The notes under the pieces were generated by a model. It was not told the DNA's origin. It made no database searches and saw only the letters and a list, made by a program, of their open reading frames with translations. Of a DNA stretch of 9,321 nt, positions 1 to 6,198 are shown piece by piece. Positions within the stretch are counted from its first letter, which is position 1, and each line of letters begins with the position of its first letter. The position numbers were made by a program, and so were the translations under genes. The DNA lies in assembly GCA_958349075.1 (NCBI GenBank), contig CATWBR010000157.1, forward strand, positions 1-9,321, written 5' to 3'. Source of the DNA: an uncultured Clostridium sp. (GTDB taxonomy: Bacteria > Bacillota > Clostridia > Lachnospirales > Lachnospiraceae).

Positions 1-2
1 AT

Positions 3-71
3 ATTGTGGAAGCCGCAATAGGAGGAAGAACCGGCGGAATTCTTATCAATCTCAGGAATTGTGAATTGTAA
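3..71 (+). CDS. Possible C-terminal tail of an upstream gene (partial)
   Basis: An open frame entering from the left edge encodes 22 residues ending in GGILINLRNCEL and stops with TAA at 69-71. One of the other two forward frames closes within the first 21 bases and the other just before 62. The mixed hydrophobic and polar composition looks more protein-like than the alternatives. If real, its stop lies 113 bases before the pilin-like gene, so it could be a neighbouring pilin or secretion gene, but nothing this short identifies a family. The frame is too short to exclude chance. Confidence 0.3.
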   Translation: MVEAAIGGRTGGILINLRNCEL

Positions 72-94
72 TTAACCTGGGAGGATGGTAAAAT
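66..94 (+). promoter_or_regulatory. Candidate sigma-A promoter for the pilin-like gene
   Basis: TTGTAA (66-71, 4 of 6 matches to the -35 consensus) and TAAAAT (89-94, 5 of 6 to the -10) are separated by 17 bases. Transcription would begin near 101, giving a leader of about 84 bases. The -35 overlaps the stop codon of the possible upstream gene. A TTGACA at 112-117 is a competing -35 but lacks a well-spaced -10. Confidence 0.4.
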
Positions 95-184
95 ATAGGT
101 AGTTGGATAGATTGACAGATTCCGGAGTGGGGATACTCTGGTTCGGGGACGGCATTTCAGTCAGCAGGGGAAAAGGAATACGGT

Positions 185-1012
185 ATGAGAAAAAAAGACA
201 GGGGTTTCAGCCTGATAGAACTGATTATTGCAATTGCAATTTTGATAATACTGACTGGGCTGCTTGCCCCTCAGTTTATGAAGTATATTGAGAAGTCAAG
301 AAAAGCCGCTTGCCTGCATGCGATGGACACGATAGCGGAGGAATACCTGGCGGGACTTATTGATTTGGGGAAGGCGCCCGATCCGGATACGGCTGTCCAG
401 GTGTTGAATAAGATTATTACGGATCACGGAGGCAATGATAAGGGGACGGAGATAAGTTCCATTGTCTACGCCTATGACGGCCTGTGTAAGAGCGGGGGCA
501 GATACAGATGCCAGCTCGTGAATAATCTGGAGGCGGTGAGAATTGAGTGCAGCAAGCATGGAGAATGGGAGATGGATATCGTGACGCTCCATTCGCTGCT
601 CACCAATATGGATTTAAGTTCTTATGAAGGAGTGACATATAAGAACCTGGAGGAGTTTTTTAAGAAAAACGCCACTCTGGATTCGGAAGCAATCTCAACA
701 GACAATGCGGGGTATGGGCAGTATGGATCTTTTGCCAAGGTGGTTGCGGAGGAATTGTCAAAACAGGGGCTGAATGTCAGGAATAAGAGCTGGATGATGT
801 GCAAGAGCGGGAACAGTTATATCCTGTACCTGACGGACAGTAAGATAACGCTGGATGATGCCAAAAGCGGGGCTGCCGTTACGTGTAAAAAGTATGATAC
901 AAAAGACGGGACAGTTACTTCAGGAACAGTAAAGGTTAACTCAAAAACCATAGTAGCAGGAAAACCGTATCCGATCGTCAATAACAGTTCATTCGTTCCG
1001 GAATCAAATTAA
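185..1012 (+). CDS. Type IV pilin-like protein with prepilin signal and long C-terminal extension
   Basis: The 275-residue protein opens with a class III prepilin leader: six charged or polar residues, then Gly7 and the mature N-terminus FSLIE (residues 8-12). Glu12 is the conserved Glu5 of mature pilin. A hydrophobic helix spans about residues 8-31. A prepilin peptidase should cut after Gly7, and the helix would anchor the subunit in the membrane or pack it into a filament. Residues 95-125 resemble the end of many Gram-positive pilins, with YDGLC, GGRY and ECSKHG motifs. Unusually, about 145 more residues follow. There are six cysteines (43, 101, 109, 122, 206, 234). The start is supported by a purine-rich GGGGAAAAGGA element just upstream. 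It appears monocistronic or last in its unit, since a terminator follows at 1111-1151. I see no pilus ATPase or peptidase here, so pilus, competence pseudopilin and secretion roles remain open. The prepilin class is secure; the exact function is unknown. Confidence 0.88.
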   Translation: MRKKDRGFSLIELIIAIAILIILTGLLAPQFMKYIEKSRKAACLHAMDTIAEEYLAGLIDLGKAPDPDTAVQVLNKIITDHGGNDKGTEISSIVYAYDGLCKSGGRYRCQLVNNLEAVRIECSKHGEWEMDIVTLHSLLTNMDLSSYEGVTYKNLEEFFKKNATLDSEAISTDNAGYGQYGSFAKVVAEELSKQGLNVRNKSWMMCKSGNSYILYLTDSKITLDDAKSGAAVTCKKYDTKDGTVTSGTVKVNSKTIVAGKPYPIVNNSSFVPESN

Positions 1013-1049
1013 TAAAAATATTTTTTTGCTGAGTGTATAAATCCAATTT

Positions 1050-1110
1050 GGGAGGTTATACTGTAAGTATCACAAAAGAGAAATTTTTGAATACTTATCC
1101 TCCCCTTTTT
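1050..1110 (+). terminator. Imperfect hairpin followed by T5, possible first terminator
   Basis: GGGAGG (1050-1055) can pair with CCTCCC (1099-1104), and TAAGTAT (1064-1070) with ATACTTA (1091-1097), leaving a bulge of about 8 bases on the left arm. The right arm is followed by C and TTTTT (1106-1110). It lies directly before the stronger terminator, so the two may act in tandem behind the pilin-like gene. The bulge makes this only a weak candidate. Confidence 0.3.
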
Positions 1111-1151
1111 AATCCGGCTTGTCTGCAAATTGCAGGCAGGCCGGATTTTTT
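1111..1151 (+). terminator. Strong intrinsic terminator after the pilin-like gene
   Basis: AATCCGGCTTGTCTGCA (1111-1127) pairs along its full 17 bases with 1131-1147, using two G-T wobbles, around a 3-base loop. A T-run continues to 1151. The run lies on the plus strand only: read on the minus strand the stem is followed by A5 and G4. It therefore fits termination of the pilin transcript. It would not be a canonical terminator for the convergent aroE operon ending at 1193. Confidence 0.85.
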
Positions 1152-1192
1152 GAGTGGCAATGAAAAGTTCGCGAAACGTGCTTTTCGTTGTT

Positions 1193-2074
1193 TCAGTGTC
1201 GGGAAACGCATCCTGCCGCCGAACTCATTGCTTCTCGCATCTCTGCGACAGGCTCCTCGTGTCCGGTCCACAGGGCGATTTGGTGGGTTGCCTGATAGAC
1301 CAGCATGCCGAGTCCGTTTACGGCGGTACAGCCTGCTTCTTCCGCCTCCCGGAGAAAACGGGTCCTTGCCGGGGTGTAGGTCGCGTCAAAGCAGATTTGA
1401 TGGGGAAGAAAACACGCTTCTTCGAAAGGCGTCTCCTCCAGGTGGCCATACATACCAAGTCCGCTCAGGTTCATCATGACGCTGCACTGAGCCGCGGCTT
1501 CGCGGACGGCAGTGCGGTCGTTTACGGGCAGTGCGACAGCAATACCCGGGTTTATTTTGTTGATCTGTTCCGCCAGTTCGCGGCACGGTGTTTCAAAATC
1601 GGAGATATAGATGCGCCCCGCCCTATGCAGGGCCAGTTCCATACAGATGGATTTGCCTGCGCCTCCCGCGCCGAAGCAGAGGAAGGTATTGCCCGGGATG
1701 GCCACCCCGGTTTCTTCCTGTATGGAGCGGAGCGCTCCCAGGCCATCCGTGTTGTAGCCCTTTAAGGAACCGTCCTTTTGTAGCACCACGGTATTGCAGG
1801 AACCCATCAGACGGGTCATCTCATCTGCGTCGTCCAGATATTTCATTACGGCAATCTTATACGGCTTTGTGACGGCGAAACCGGCAAAGTTCATATGGCG
1901 CATTCCGCCGATTATTTTTCCCAGGTTTTCCGGATTTGCTGCCTCTACGGGGAGATAGCAGAAATCCCAGCCCTTTTTGTCGTATACCCTGTTGTGGGAG
2001 GCCGCGGAGACGGACTGTACCAGCGGGTATCCCAGAAGGGCTATCAGTTTTGTACTGGTTGTAATTGAATTCAT
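1193..2074 (-). CDS. aroE: Shikimate/quinate dehydrogenase family protein (AroE paralog 1)
   Basis: This 293-residue protein is full length for AroE-type NAD(P)-dependent dehydrogenases, which interconvert shikimate and 3-dehydroshikimate or quinate and 3-dehydroquinate. In the N-terminal substrate domain I see GYPLVQSVSAASHN (residues 15-28, with Ser21 and Ser23 of the SxS site), AVTKPYK (67-73, Lys73 catalytic), CNTV (Asn94) and YNTDG (Asp110, catalytic partner). The nucleotide loop GAGGAG is at 135-140, and the C-terminal NGLGMLVYQA has Met257 and Gln261, then WTG. Where NADP-type AroE carries Asn-Arg-Thr there is Asp159-Phe160-Glu161, suggesting NAD. HS of the usual motif is QS, and NVT is AVT. 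The start at 2074 has GTGAGG 5 bases upstream; a longer frame to 2143 would overlap aroD. It is the last gene of the operon, 22 bases after aroD. Family is certain; preferred substrate is not. Confidence 0.93.
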   Translation of the reverse strand: MNSITTSTKLIALLGYPLVQSVSAASHNRVYDKKGWDFCYLPVEAANPENLGKIIGGMRHMNFAGFAVTKPYKIAVMKYLDDADEMTRLMGSCNTVVLQKDGSLKGYNTDGLGALRSIQEETGVAIPGNTFLCFGAGGAGKSICMELALHRAGRIYISDFETPCRELAEQINKINPGIAVALPVNDRTAVREAAAQCSVMMNLSGLGMYGHLEETPFEEACFLPHQICFDATYTPARTRFLREAEEAGCTAVNGLGMLVYQATHQIALWTGHEEPVAEMREAMSSAAGCVSRH

Positions 2075-2079
2075 TGCAT

Positions 2080-2085
2080 CCTCAC
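2080..2085 (-). promoter_or_regulatory. Ribosome binding site fixing the aroE paralog 1 start
   Basis: GTGAGG on the minus strand lies 5 bases before ATG at 2074. It favours the 293-residue product over a 316-residue frame starting at 2143, whose extra residues would lie inside the aroD coding sequence. Confidence 0.6.
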
Positions 2086-2096
2086 TTTCTTTTTGT

Positions 2097-2861
2097 TCAC
2101 AGTGCGGCATGGAAGAGATGCAGGGCGCCGGACATCCGGTCAACCGGGATCTGGCCGGGGGCGGAACCTGTGCCGACTGCGCCGAAGGTCATGGAGGAGC
2201 CGAAAACTTCCGCAGCCAGACGGCTGACAACTCCTTTTCCACCCATGGACATCGTGATAATGGGGCGGTTGGCGTAAATTTCATGCATTCTGGCCGTTGC
2301 GGTGAGGAGTTCCAGAACATCGTCCGTATCCCCGGGCATCACCGCCAGCTTTGGAATGTCCACATCCATATCCTGCATTTTACGGAGCCGGTAGAGGATT
2401 TCCTCTCGGGGAGGCGTCTTATGGAAATCATGGTTGGAACCGATGACCAGGGCGCCGGCCGCATGAATGGCGGCAATATTTTCCCTTGCCGTCTTATCGT
2501 CCATAAAAATCTGTACATCGATCAGATCGGCGCTGCCGCTTTCGGCGGCCATGCGGTTTAACCTTGTATACTCTGCCGGTGATATTTCTTTTTCACCGCC
2601 TTCCTCCGCCGTGCGGAACGTGAACAGCAGCGGGAGAGAGGGGAGGGCTTCACGGAGCCTGTGGAGCGTATTTAAGACCTGTTCCGGCTCCCTGGCGTGT
2701 TCAAAGAAATCTACGCGCCATTCCACCATATCAATGGCCAGGCTGCGGATGGCCGCCGCTTTTTCTAAAATCTTTGTTTCGGTTACTTCCACGATCGGTA
2801 CGATAATGCCGGGTACTCCGGCTCCAATTTCCTTTCCGCGGACGGTTACGGTTTTTATCAC
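2097..2861 (-). CDS. aroD: Type I 3-dehydroquinate dehydratase
   Basis: A class I (Schiff-base) dehydratase of 254 residues, the usual size, catalysing the reversible 3-dehydroquinate to 3-dehydroshikimate step in the cytoplasm. From the GTG start the active-site residues are EWRVD (Glu47, Arg49), FTFRT (Arg83), SNHDFHKTP (His144, general acid/base), PKLAVMP (Lys171, the imine-forming lysine), MSMGGKGVVSR (Arg214) and SAPGQ (Ser233, Gln237). This set lies one position from the numbering known for the Salmonella enzyme. An ATG two codons upstream (2867) has the AAGGAG only one base away, whereas GTG at 2861 has a 7-base spacer, so GTG is preferred. The gene lies 94 bases after the permease and 22 before aroE paralog 1. 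In this setting it probably links quinate-side to shikimate-side intermediates rather than serving chorismate synthesis, which is inference. Confidence 0.96.
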   Translation of the reverse strand: MIKTVTVRGKEIGAGVPGIIVPIVEVTETKILEKAAAIRSLAIDMVEWRVDFFEHAREPEQVLNTLHRLREALPSLPLLFTFRTAEEGGEKEISPAEYTRLNRMAAESGSADLIDVQIFMDDKTARENIAAIHAAGALVIGSNHDFHKTPPREEILYRLRKMQDMDVDIPKLAVMPGDTDDVLELLTATARMHEIYANRPIITMSMGGKGVVSRLAAEVFGSSMTFGAVGTGSAPGQIPVDRMSGALHLFHAAL

Positions 2862-2868
2862 AATCATT

Positions 2869-2874
2869 CTCCTT
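2869..2874 (-). promoter_or_regulatory. Ribosome binding site deciding the aroD start
   Basis: AAGGAG on the minus strand is 1 base from ATG (2867) but 7 bases from the in-frame GTG (2861). Normal Shine-Dalgarno spacing therefore points to GTG. Confidence 0.6.
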
Positions 2875-2896
2875 TATAATCAGATTTCTGCATCTC

Positions 2897-2929
2897 AGGT
2901 GCGGCCGTACAAAATTCAAAGCCGCACCC
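2897..2929 (-). other. Intercistronic hairpin between permease and aroD
   Basis: On the minus-strand transcript GGTGCGGC pairs perfectly with GCCGCACC (plus positions 2921-2928 and 2898-2905), with a flanking G-T pair and a loop of about 15 bases. A further CTGCAT/ATGCAG pairing is possible outside it. No T-run follows on the minus strand, so it is not an intrinsic terminator. It occupies the only long gap of the operon (94 bases), just ahead of the aroD ribosome binding site. A role in transcript processing, stability or translation is possible but unproven. Confidence 0.5.
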
Positions 2930-2955
2930 GATTCCAAAGAAATGCAGTGTTGGTT

Positions 2956-4251
2956 TTAGTCCCGGTTTAGATTTATTCCATTCATCCCTATCTGTCTTCT
3001 TTCACTATATAATTCCTTTGCCGTTAACTGGGTATAGACAATAGCAGTAATAAAACCACCGCTGTGCGGCAGCGTATCCAGGCCCGCGCCGGCCAGGCAG
3101 ATAACGCGGTGCAGAATCTCCAGAGGGATGCCCGCAGCCTGACAAAGCTCGATATATTTCGGCCCCAGGGAATCCAGGAAAATCTGCAGGCCGCCGGAGC
3201 ATGAGCCGGTGGCGGCCGAAACAATACCGGTGGCCAGGGAAGCGGAAATAAGCGGACTCATAGCCATGGAAAGCGCAAAGTCAACAACGGAGGCAAAACC
3301 GGAGGAGGCCTGTACCACGCCGCCGAAGCCCACGATTACCGATGTGTTGAGCAAGGCGGTGATGCTGTTGGAGGCGCTCTCATTGATTGAGTTAAGCGGG
3401 TTCTCAATGCGTTTCCAGAACAGGCAGAGCACCATGGCAATTCCGATGGACAGGGCGACATTTACCGCATAAACGGTGTCCAGGGTATTGCGTGTAAAGA
3501 AAATGAAGAGAATCAGAACTGCCATCGGAAGCACGGACAGAGCCCAGTGCGGGAGATCGTCGTCCTCCGAGATCCGGATTTTATCCAGGTCGTCACGGTA
3601 ACCGGGCACAAAGCCGATACCGGCCACGGCCAGCCGTTTCTGCTGGCGTACCAGGAAAACCATGCCCAGGGCAAACATCACGATGGATACAAGCGTTCCG
3701 TTGAGCGGGGCCGCGTAGGCATTTGTACCAAGCACCGCGCAGGGAATCAGGTTCTGGATGGCCGGAGAGCCGGGCAGGCCCACCATACTGAAGGTGGCGC
3801 TTCCCAGCAGCATCGCCGCCGGAAACAGGCGCTTGGGAATATTTTCATTGTTAAACAGGACCAGCGCGATGGGATAGATCGTAAAAAGCAGGACAAAGAG
3901 GTTGATGCCTCCATAGGAAAGGATTCCGCTGACCAGAACTACAATCAGAAGCCCCTTGCCGCTTCCCAGCGTGTTCAGCAGCTTGACCGCAATTGATTTT
4001 GCCGCCCCGCTTTCCCCCATCAGGCCTCCGAATACGGTGCCCAGGAAAAACAGAAGGAGATAGGTTCCGGCGTAATTTTTCATCGAGGTCGCATAGCTTA
4101 CGCTGAAGGCATCCCAGAGGTTCATCCGGTTGGTAATGATGACGGCCAGGGATGCGGCGATTGAGGTGGGAATCATGCTCCAGCCCTTGAAGCTTAAATA
4201 AATCAGCAGGCCCAGCCCGATGCCGAGACCTAAAATTCCAATACCATCCAT
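2956..4251 (-). CDS. GntP-family permease, probably importing a hydroxy or hydroaromatic acid
   Basis: A 431-residue integral membrane protein with around a dozen hydrophobic segments and almost no hydrophilic domain except a loop near residues 215-235 (GYRDDLDKIRISEDDD). Length and pattern fit the GntP/ion-transporter superfamily of proton- or cation-coupled permeases for gluconate, beta-hydroxybutyrate and similar acids. Visible marks are Gly-rich GSCSGG in the second half and GLDTLPHSGG (residues 390-399), typical of GntP relatives. An AGGAGG lies 8 bases before ATG at 4251, and the gene follows the SDR by 15 bases. Its place among AroE and AroD genes suggests the substrate is quinate, shikimate or a related polyhydroxy cyclohexane acid; GntP members usually carry linear sugar acids, so this would be a distinct specificity. 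Family is fairly secure; substrate is inference from context. Confidence 0.85.
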   Translation of the reverse strand: MDGIGILGLGIGLGLLIYLSFKGWSMIPTSIAASLAVIITNRMNLWDAFSVSYATSMKNYAGTYLLLFFLGTVFGGLMGESGAAKSIAVKLLNTLGSGKGLLIVVLVSGILSYGGINLFVLLFTIYPIALVLFNNENIPKRLFPAAMLLGSATFSMVGLPGSPAIQNLIPCAVLGTNAYAAPLNGTLVSIVMFALGMVFLVRQQKRLAVAGIGFVPGYRDDLDKIRISEDDDLPHWALSVLPMAVLILFIFFTRNTLDTVYAVNVALSIGIAMVLCLFWKRIENPLNSINESASNSITALLNTSVIVGFGGVVQASSGFASVVDFALSMAMSPLISASLATGIVSAATGSCSGGLQIFLDSLGPKYIELCQAAGIPLEILHRVICLAGAGLDTLPHSGGFITAIVYTQLTAKELYSERRQIGMNGINLNRD

Positions 4252-4266
4252 TGATATGTCCTCCTT

Positions 4267-5040
4267 TTATTTGCTCAGGTAACCGCCGTCCACCGGGATA
4301 ATCTGCCCGGTCATGTACTCGGATGCGTCGGATGCGAGAAAGACCGCCAGCCCCTTTAAATCTTCCGGCTGTCCCCATCTTCCCTTGGGAATGCGTGTGC
4401 AGATGCTTTCGTACTGCTTTGGATTTACTTCTTTTATATTCTTTGTCAGCTCCGTCACCATGTAGCCCGGTGCAATGGCATTGACGTTGACTCCCTGTTC
4501 CGCCCACTCGGTGGACAGTACCTTGGTGAGCTGTGCCACGCCTCCCTTGCTGGCCGTGTAGGCCGCGATCATGCTGGCGCCGTCGAAGGAACTCAAGGAT
4601 GCGATGTTGATCAGGCGTCCGTAGCCCTGTTCAAGCATCGTGCGCCCCGCCCGCTGGGCCATGAAGAAGAGTGCATTCAGGTTGAGATCCAGCACCCTGC
4701 GCCACTGGTCTTCCGGGAAATCCTTTGCCAGGCAGCGGTATTGGATACCGGCGCCGTTAATCAGAATATCAAGGCGCCCGCCCAGGTAATCAAGTGCTTC
4801 GGCATACATACGGTCCAAATCGGAGGTGTTGGATAAATCGCCTTTTACCCCATATACCCTTGTACCGAGCTGCGAGAGTGTCTTCGCCGACTCAGACACG
4901 GTTTCACTGATATCCAGAAGCACTACATCGGCGCCTGCCTCACAGAGGCCTTCCGCAATGCTGTAATTCAGTCCGCGGGCGCCGCCGGTTACAAGCGCTT
5001 TTTTTCCGGTTAAATTCATCTGATCCAATATTTTTTTCAT
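4267..5040 (-). CDS. Short-chain dehydrogenase/reductase (SDR), classical type
   Basis: A 257-residue classical SDR with an N-terminal Rossmann fold and the complete catalytic set: Asn120, Ser148, Tyr161 and Lys165 in YTASK, plus NGAG at 95-98 and APGY near 190. The glycine loop reads TGGARGLN (18-25), so the last Gly of TGxxxGxG is Asn25. Asp43 at the end of the second strand (VVLLDIS) predicts NAD(H). The C-terminus (VDGGYLSK) is standard for the family. Closest look-alikes by pattern are gluconate 5-dehydrogenase and 2-deoxygluconate 3-dehydrogenase types. The start is set by AAGGAG 9 bases before ATG at 5040; a farther ATG at 5061 has no ribosome binding site. It lies 38 bases after aroE paralog 2 and 15 before the permease. 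It probably acts on a ring hydroxyl or ketone of the imported acid or a product of it. Specificity cannot be read. Confidence 0.92.
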   Translation of the reverse strand: MKKILDQMNLTGKKALVTGGARGLNYSIAEGLCEAGADVVLLDISETVSESAKTLSQLGTRVYGVKGDLSNTSDLDRMYAEALDYLGGRLDILINGAGIQYRCLAKDFPEDQWRRVLDLNLNALFFMAQRAGRTMLEQGYGRLINIASLSSFDGASMIAAYTASKGGVAQLTKVLSTEWAEQGVNVNAIAPGYMVTELTKNIKEVNPKQYESICTRIPKGRWGQPEDLKGLAVFLASDASEYMTGQIIPVDGGYLSK

Positions 5041-5049
5041 TTTTAAATA

Positions 5050-5055
5050 CTCCTT
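5050..5055 (-). promoter_or_regulatory. Ribosome binding site fixing the SDR start
   Basis: AAGGAG on the minus strand, 9 bases before ATG at 5040. It lies inside the upstream extension that begins at 5061, and that earlier ATG has no purine-rich element in front of it. The shorter 257-residue product is preferred. Confidence 0.65.
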
Positions 5056-5078
5056 TTCCATTGAAATTTATTAGCTAT

Positions 5079-5924
5079 TTACCCAAACACGGCCTTTCGC
5101 ATGACGTCGGAGGGAGCATCCTCACCGGTCCAGATTTTAAAGGCGATTTTTCCCTGATGGAAGAGCTGCACCTGGCCGTTTAAGTGGCGGCATCCCAGAC
5201 CATCCGCCGCCTGAAGGAACCTGCTCTTTATGGGGTTGTAAATCACATCCGCCACCAGAAGCTCCTTTCGGAGAAGGGAGGTGTCAACAGGCGTCTCATT
5301 TTCATGAGGCGGCATTCCGATGAAGCTGGCGTTGATGATAACATCGGCCTGATCAATGAAAGGCTTAAAATTTTCATCCGTCTTAAGCGGTACACAGCAG
5401 TCGTAAACATTTTTATTGATATTGTCACAGAGGGACTTGGCATCCTCGAAGTAGAGGGATTCCAGGAAAATACGTTTCGGTTTTCTGGAGGCCAGCACCG
5501 TGGTAAGGGCCCGGGAGACACCGCCGGCGCCTATGATAAAAAAGGTGTTATCCGGGACATTTACGCCGAAATCTTCTTCCAGGCCGCGGACAAAACCTTC
5601 CCCGTCGGTGTTGTACCCTTTCATTTTTCCGTTCTCAAATTTGACGGTGTTGACCGCGCCGATGAGTCGGGCCATCGGGTCGATTTCATCCAGATACTGC
5701 ATGATTTCAATCTTGTACGGAATGGTCACGGTCAGTCCTGCATAATTCTGTTCGGGAAGCTTCATCAGCACATCCCTGAAATTCTCCGGGGCCGCGTTGA
5801 TGATGGAAAAATGATAGTCCAGGCCTTTTTCCCGGAATGCCGCGTTCATCATGGCGGGAGACATGCTGTGACTGATGGATTCACCGATAATTGCCACCTG
5901 TTTTGTGGATTTATTCTCGTTCAT
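5079..5924 (-). CDS. aroE: Shikimate/quinate dehydrogenase family protein (AroE paralog 2)
   Basis: A 281-residue AroE-type dehydrogenase and the first gene of the operon. Motifs in order are GESISHSMSP (residues 14-23, Ser20 and Ser22 of the substrate site), TVTIPYK (65-71, catalytic Lys71), AVNTV (Asn92), GYNTDGEG (Asp107), the nucleotide loop GAGG (132-135), NASFIGM, and NGQVQLFHQG with conserved Gln257, then WTG. It keeps the canonical HSxSP better than the paralog at the operon's other end, but has Gln253 where AroE usually has Met, and Thr65 for Asn of NVT. The strand-end sequence LESLY (Glu155) replaces the NADP signature NRTxxR, suggesting NAD as cofactor. AGGAGG lies 9 bases before ATG at 5924. 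Likely reaction: NAD-linked oxidation of quinate or shikimate, or reduction of the dehydro acid. Which paralog takes which substrate cannot be decided from sequence alone. Confidence 0.95.
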   Translation of the reverse strand: MNENKSTKQVAIIGESISHSMSPAMMNAAFREKGLDYHFSIINAAPENFRDVLMKLPEQNYAGLTVTIPYKIEIMQYLDEIDPMARLIGAVNTVKFENGKMKGYNTDGEGFVRGLEEDFGVNVPDNTFFIIGAGGVSRALTTVLASRKPKRIFLESLYFEDAKSLCDNINKNVYDCCVPLKTDENFKPFIDQADVIINASFIGMPPHENETPVDTSLLRKELLVADVIYNPIKSRFLQAADGLGCRHLNGQVQLFHQGKIAFKIWTGEDAPSDVMRKAVFG

Positions 5925-5979
5925 TATAGTTAACCTCCTGGTTTACGCTTGTTTTTTCTTGGTTTGCGGCAGATGATCC

Positions 5980-6052
5980 GGGTGCAATCCACACCCTGTG
6001 CCGGCCGGAAGGCGCCTTTTCCGGTACCGGCCGCGCAGACACCCGTTCGGGT
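5980..6052 (-). other. Structured, GC-rich 5' leader of the aroE-SDR-permease-aroD-aroE operon
   Basis: Three hairpins can form in tandem on the minus-strand transcript. The first, at 6041-6052, pairs ACCC with GGGT around GAAC. The second, at 6001-6030, has CCGGAA (6005-6010) pairing with TTCCGG (6019-6024), extended by two G-T pairs and enclosed by outer CCGG/CCGG. The third pairs 5980-5984 with 5992-5996 around a 7-base loop. No T-run follows and no leader peptide ATG is present. It could tune translation or stability, or sense a ligand; no known riboswitch class is recognised. Confidence 0.4.
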
Positions 6053-6112
6053 TCTGTTAAAATTGTCGAATTTCTGCCGTATTAAAATGTTTCTTTGTGG
6101 TAATTCGATGAT

Positions 6113-6118
6113 ATAATA
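6113..6118 (-). promoter_or_regulatory. Weak -10 candidate for the minus-strand operon
   Basis: TATTAT on the minus strand (5 of 6 matches to the -10 consensus) has no recognisable -35 at 16-18 bases. That is common for promoters activated by LysR proteins. It would start transcription near 6106, leaving a leader of about 180 bases before aroE paralog 2. The surrounding sequence is AT-rich, so chance similarity is possible. Confidence 0.3.
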
Positions 6119-6155
6119 AAGTGGGCAAATAAGGAAATACTTATATTTTATGGAA

Positions 6156-6198
6156 AATGACAATAAAACTTATCATTGACATAGGCAAAACTGTGAAT
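6156..6198. promoter_or_regulatory. Two adjacent dyads, candidate LysR-type operator
   Basis: ATTGACA (6175-6181) and TGTGAAT (6192-6198) form a dyad with 6 of 7 matching bases and a 10-base spacer. AATGACAA (6156-6163) and TTATCATT (6170-6177) form a second dyad with 7 of 8 matches and a 6-base spacer. TTATCAT is also directly repeated at 6170-6176 and 6198-6204. The first dyad spans the regulator's -35 and the promoter spacer, as expected for LysR autorepression. The second lies toward the operon side, as an activation site would. Confidence 0.45.

Noticed and set aside
103..291. Plus-strand open frame of 62 codons overlapping the start of the pilin-like gene
   Set aside because: It begins at a weak start without a ribosome binding site and overlaps the strongly supported prepilin frame.
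1033..1765. Plus-strand frames across the terminator and the aroE paralog 1 gene
   Set aside because: They lie antisense to a gene with all AroE motifs, are rich in Arg and Pro in a shadow-frame manner, and one crosses the terminator hairpin.
2075..2143. Longer N-terminus for aroE paralog 1
   Set aside because: The extra residues would overlap aroD and precede the AroE fold. A ribosome binding site supports ATG at 2074.
1193..5924. Reading the cluster as part of the ordinary chorismate biosynthesis pathway
   Set aside because: aroB, aroA, aroC and aroK are absent, the AroE enzymes are duplicated and lack the NADP signature, and a permease and divergent LysR regulator are present. This favours catabolism, though biosynthetic use cannot be excluded from one window.
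6112..6117. Perfect TATAAT on the plus strand as a second LysR promoter
   Set aside because: No acceptable -35 is found at 16-18 bases, and a much better promoter exists at 6176-6204.
5930..6163. Minus-strand open frame of 77 codons in the divergent control region
   Set aside because: It starts at TTG with no ribosome binding site, runs through the GC-rich leader into the aroE paralog 2 ribosome binding site, and has an atypical basic C-terminus. It is better explained as leader sequence.
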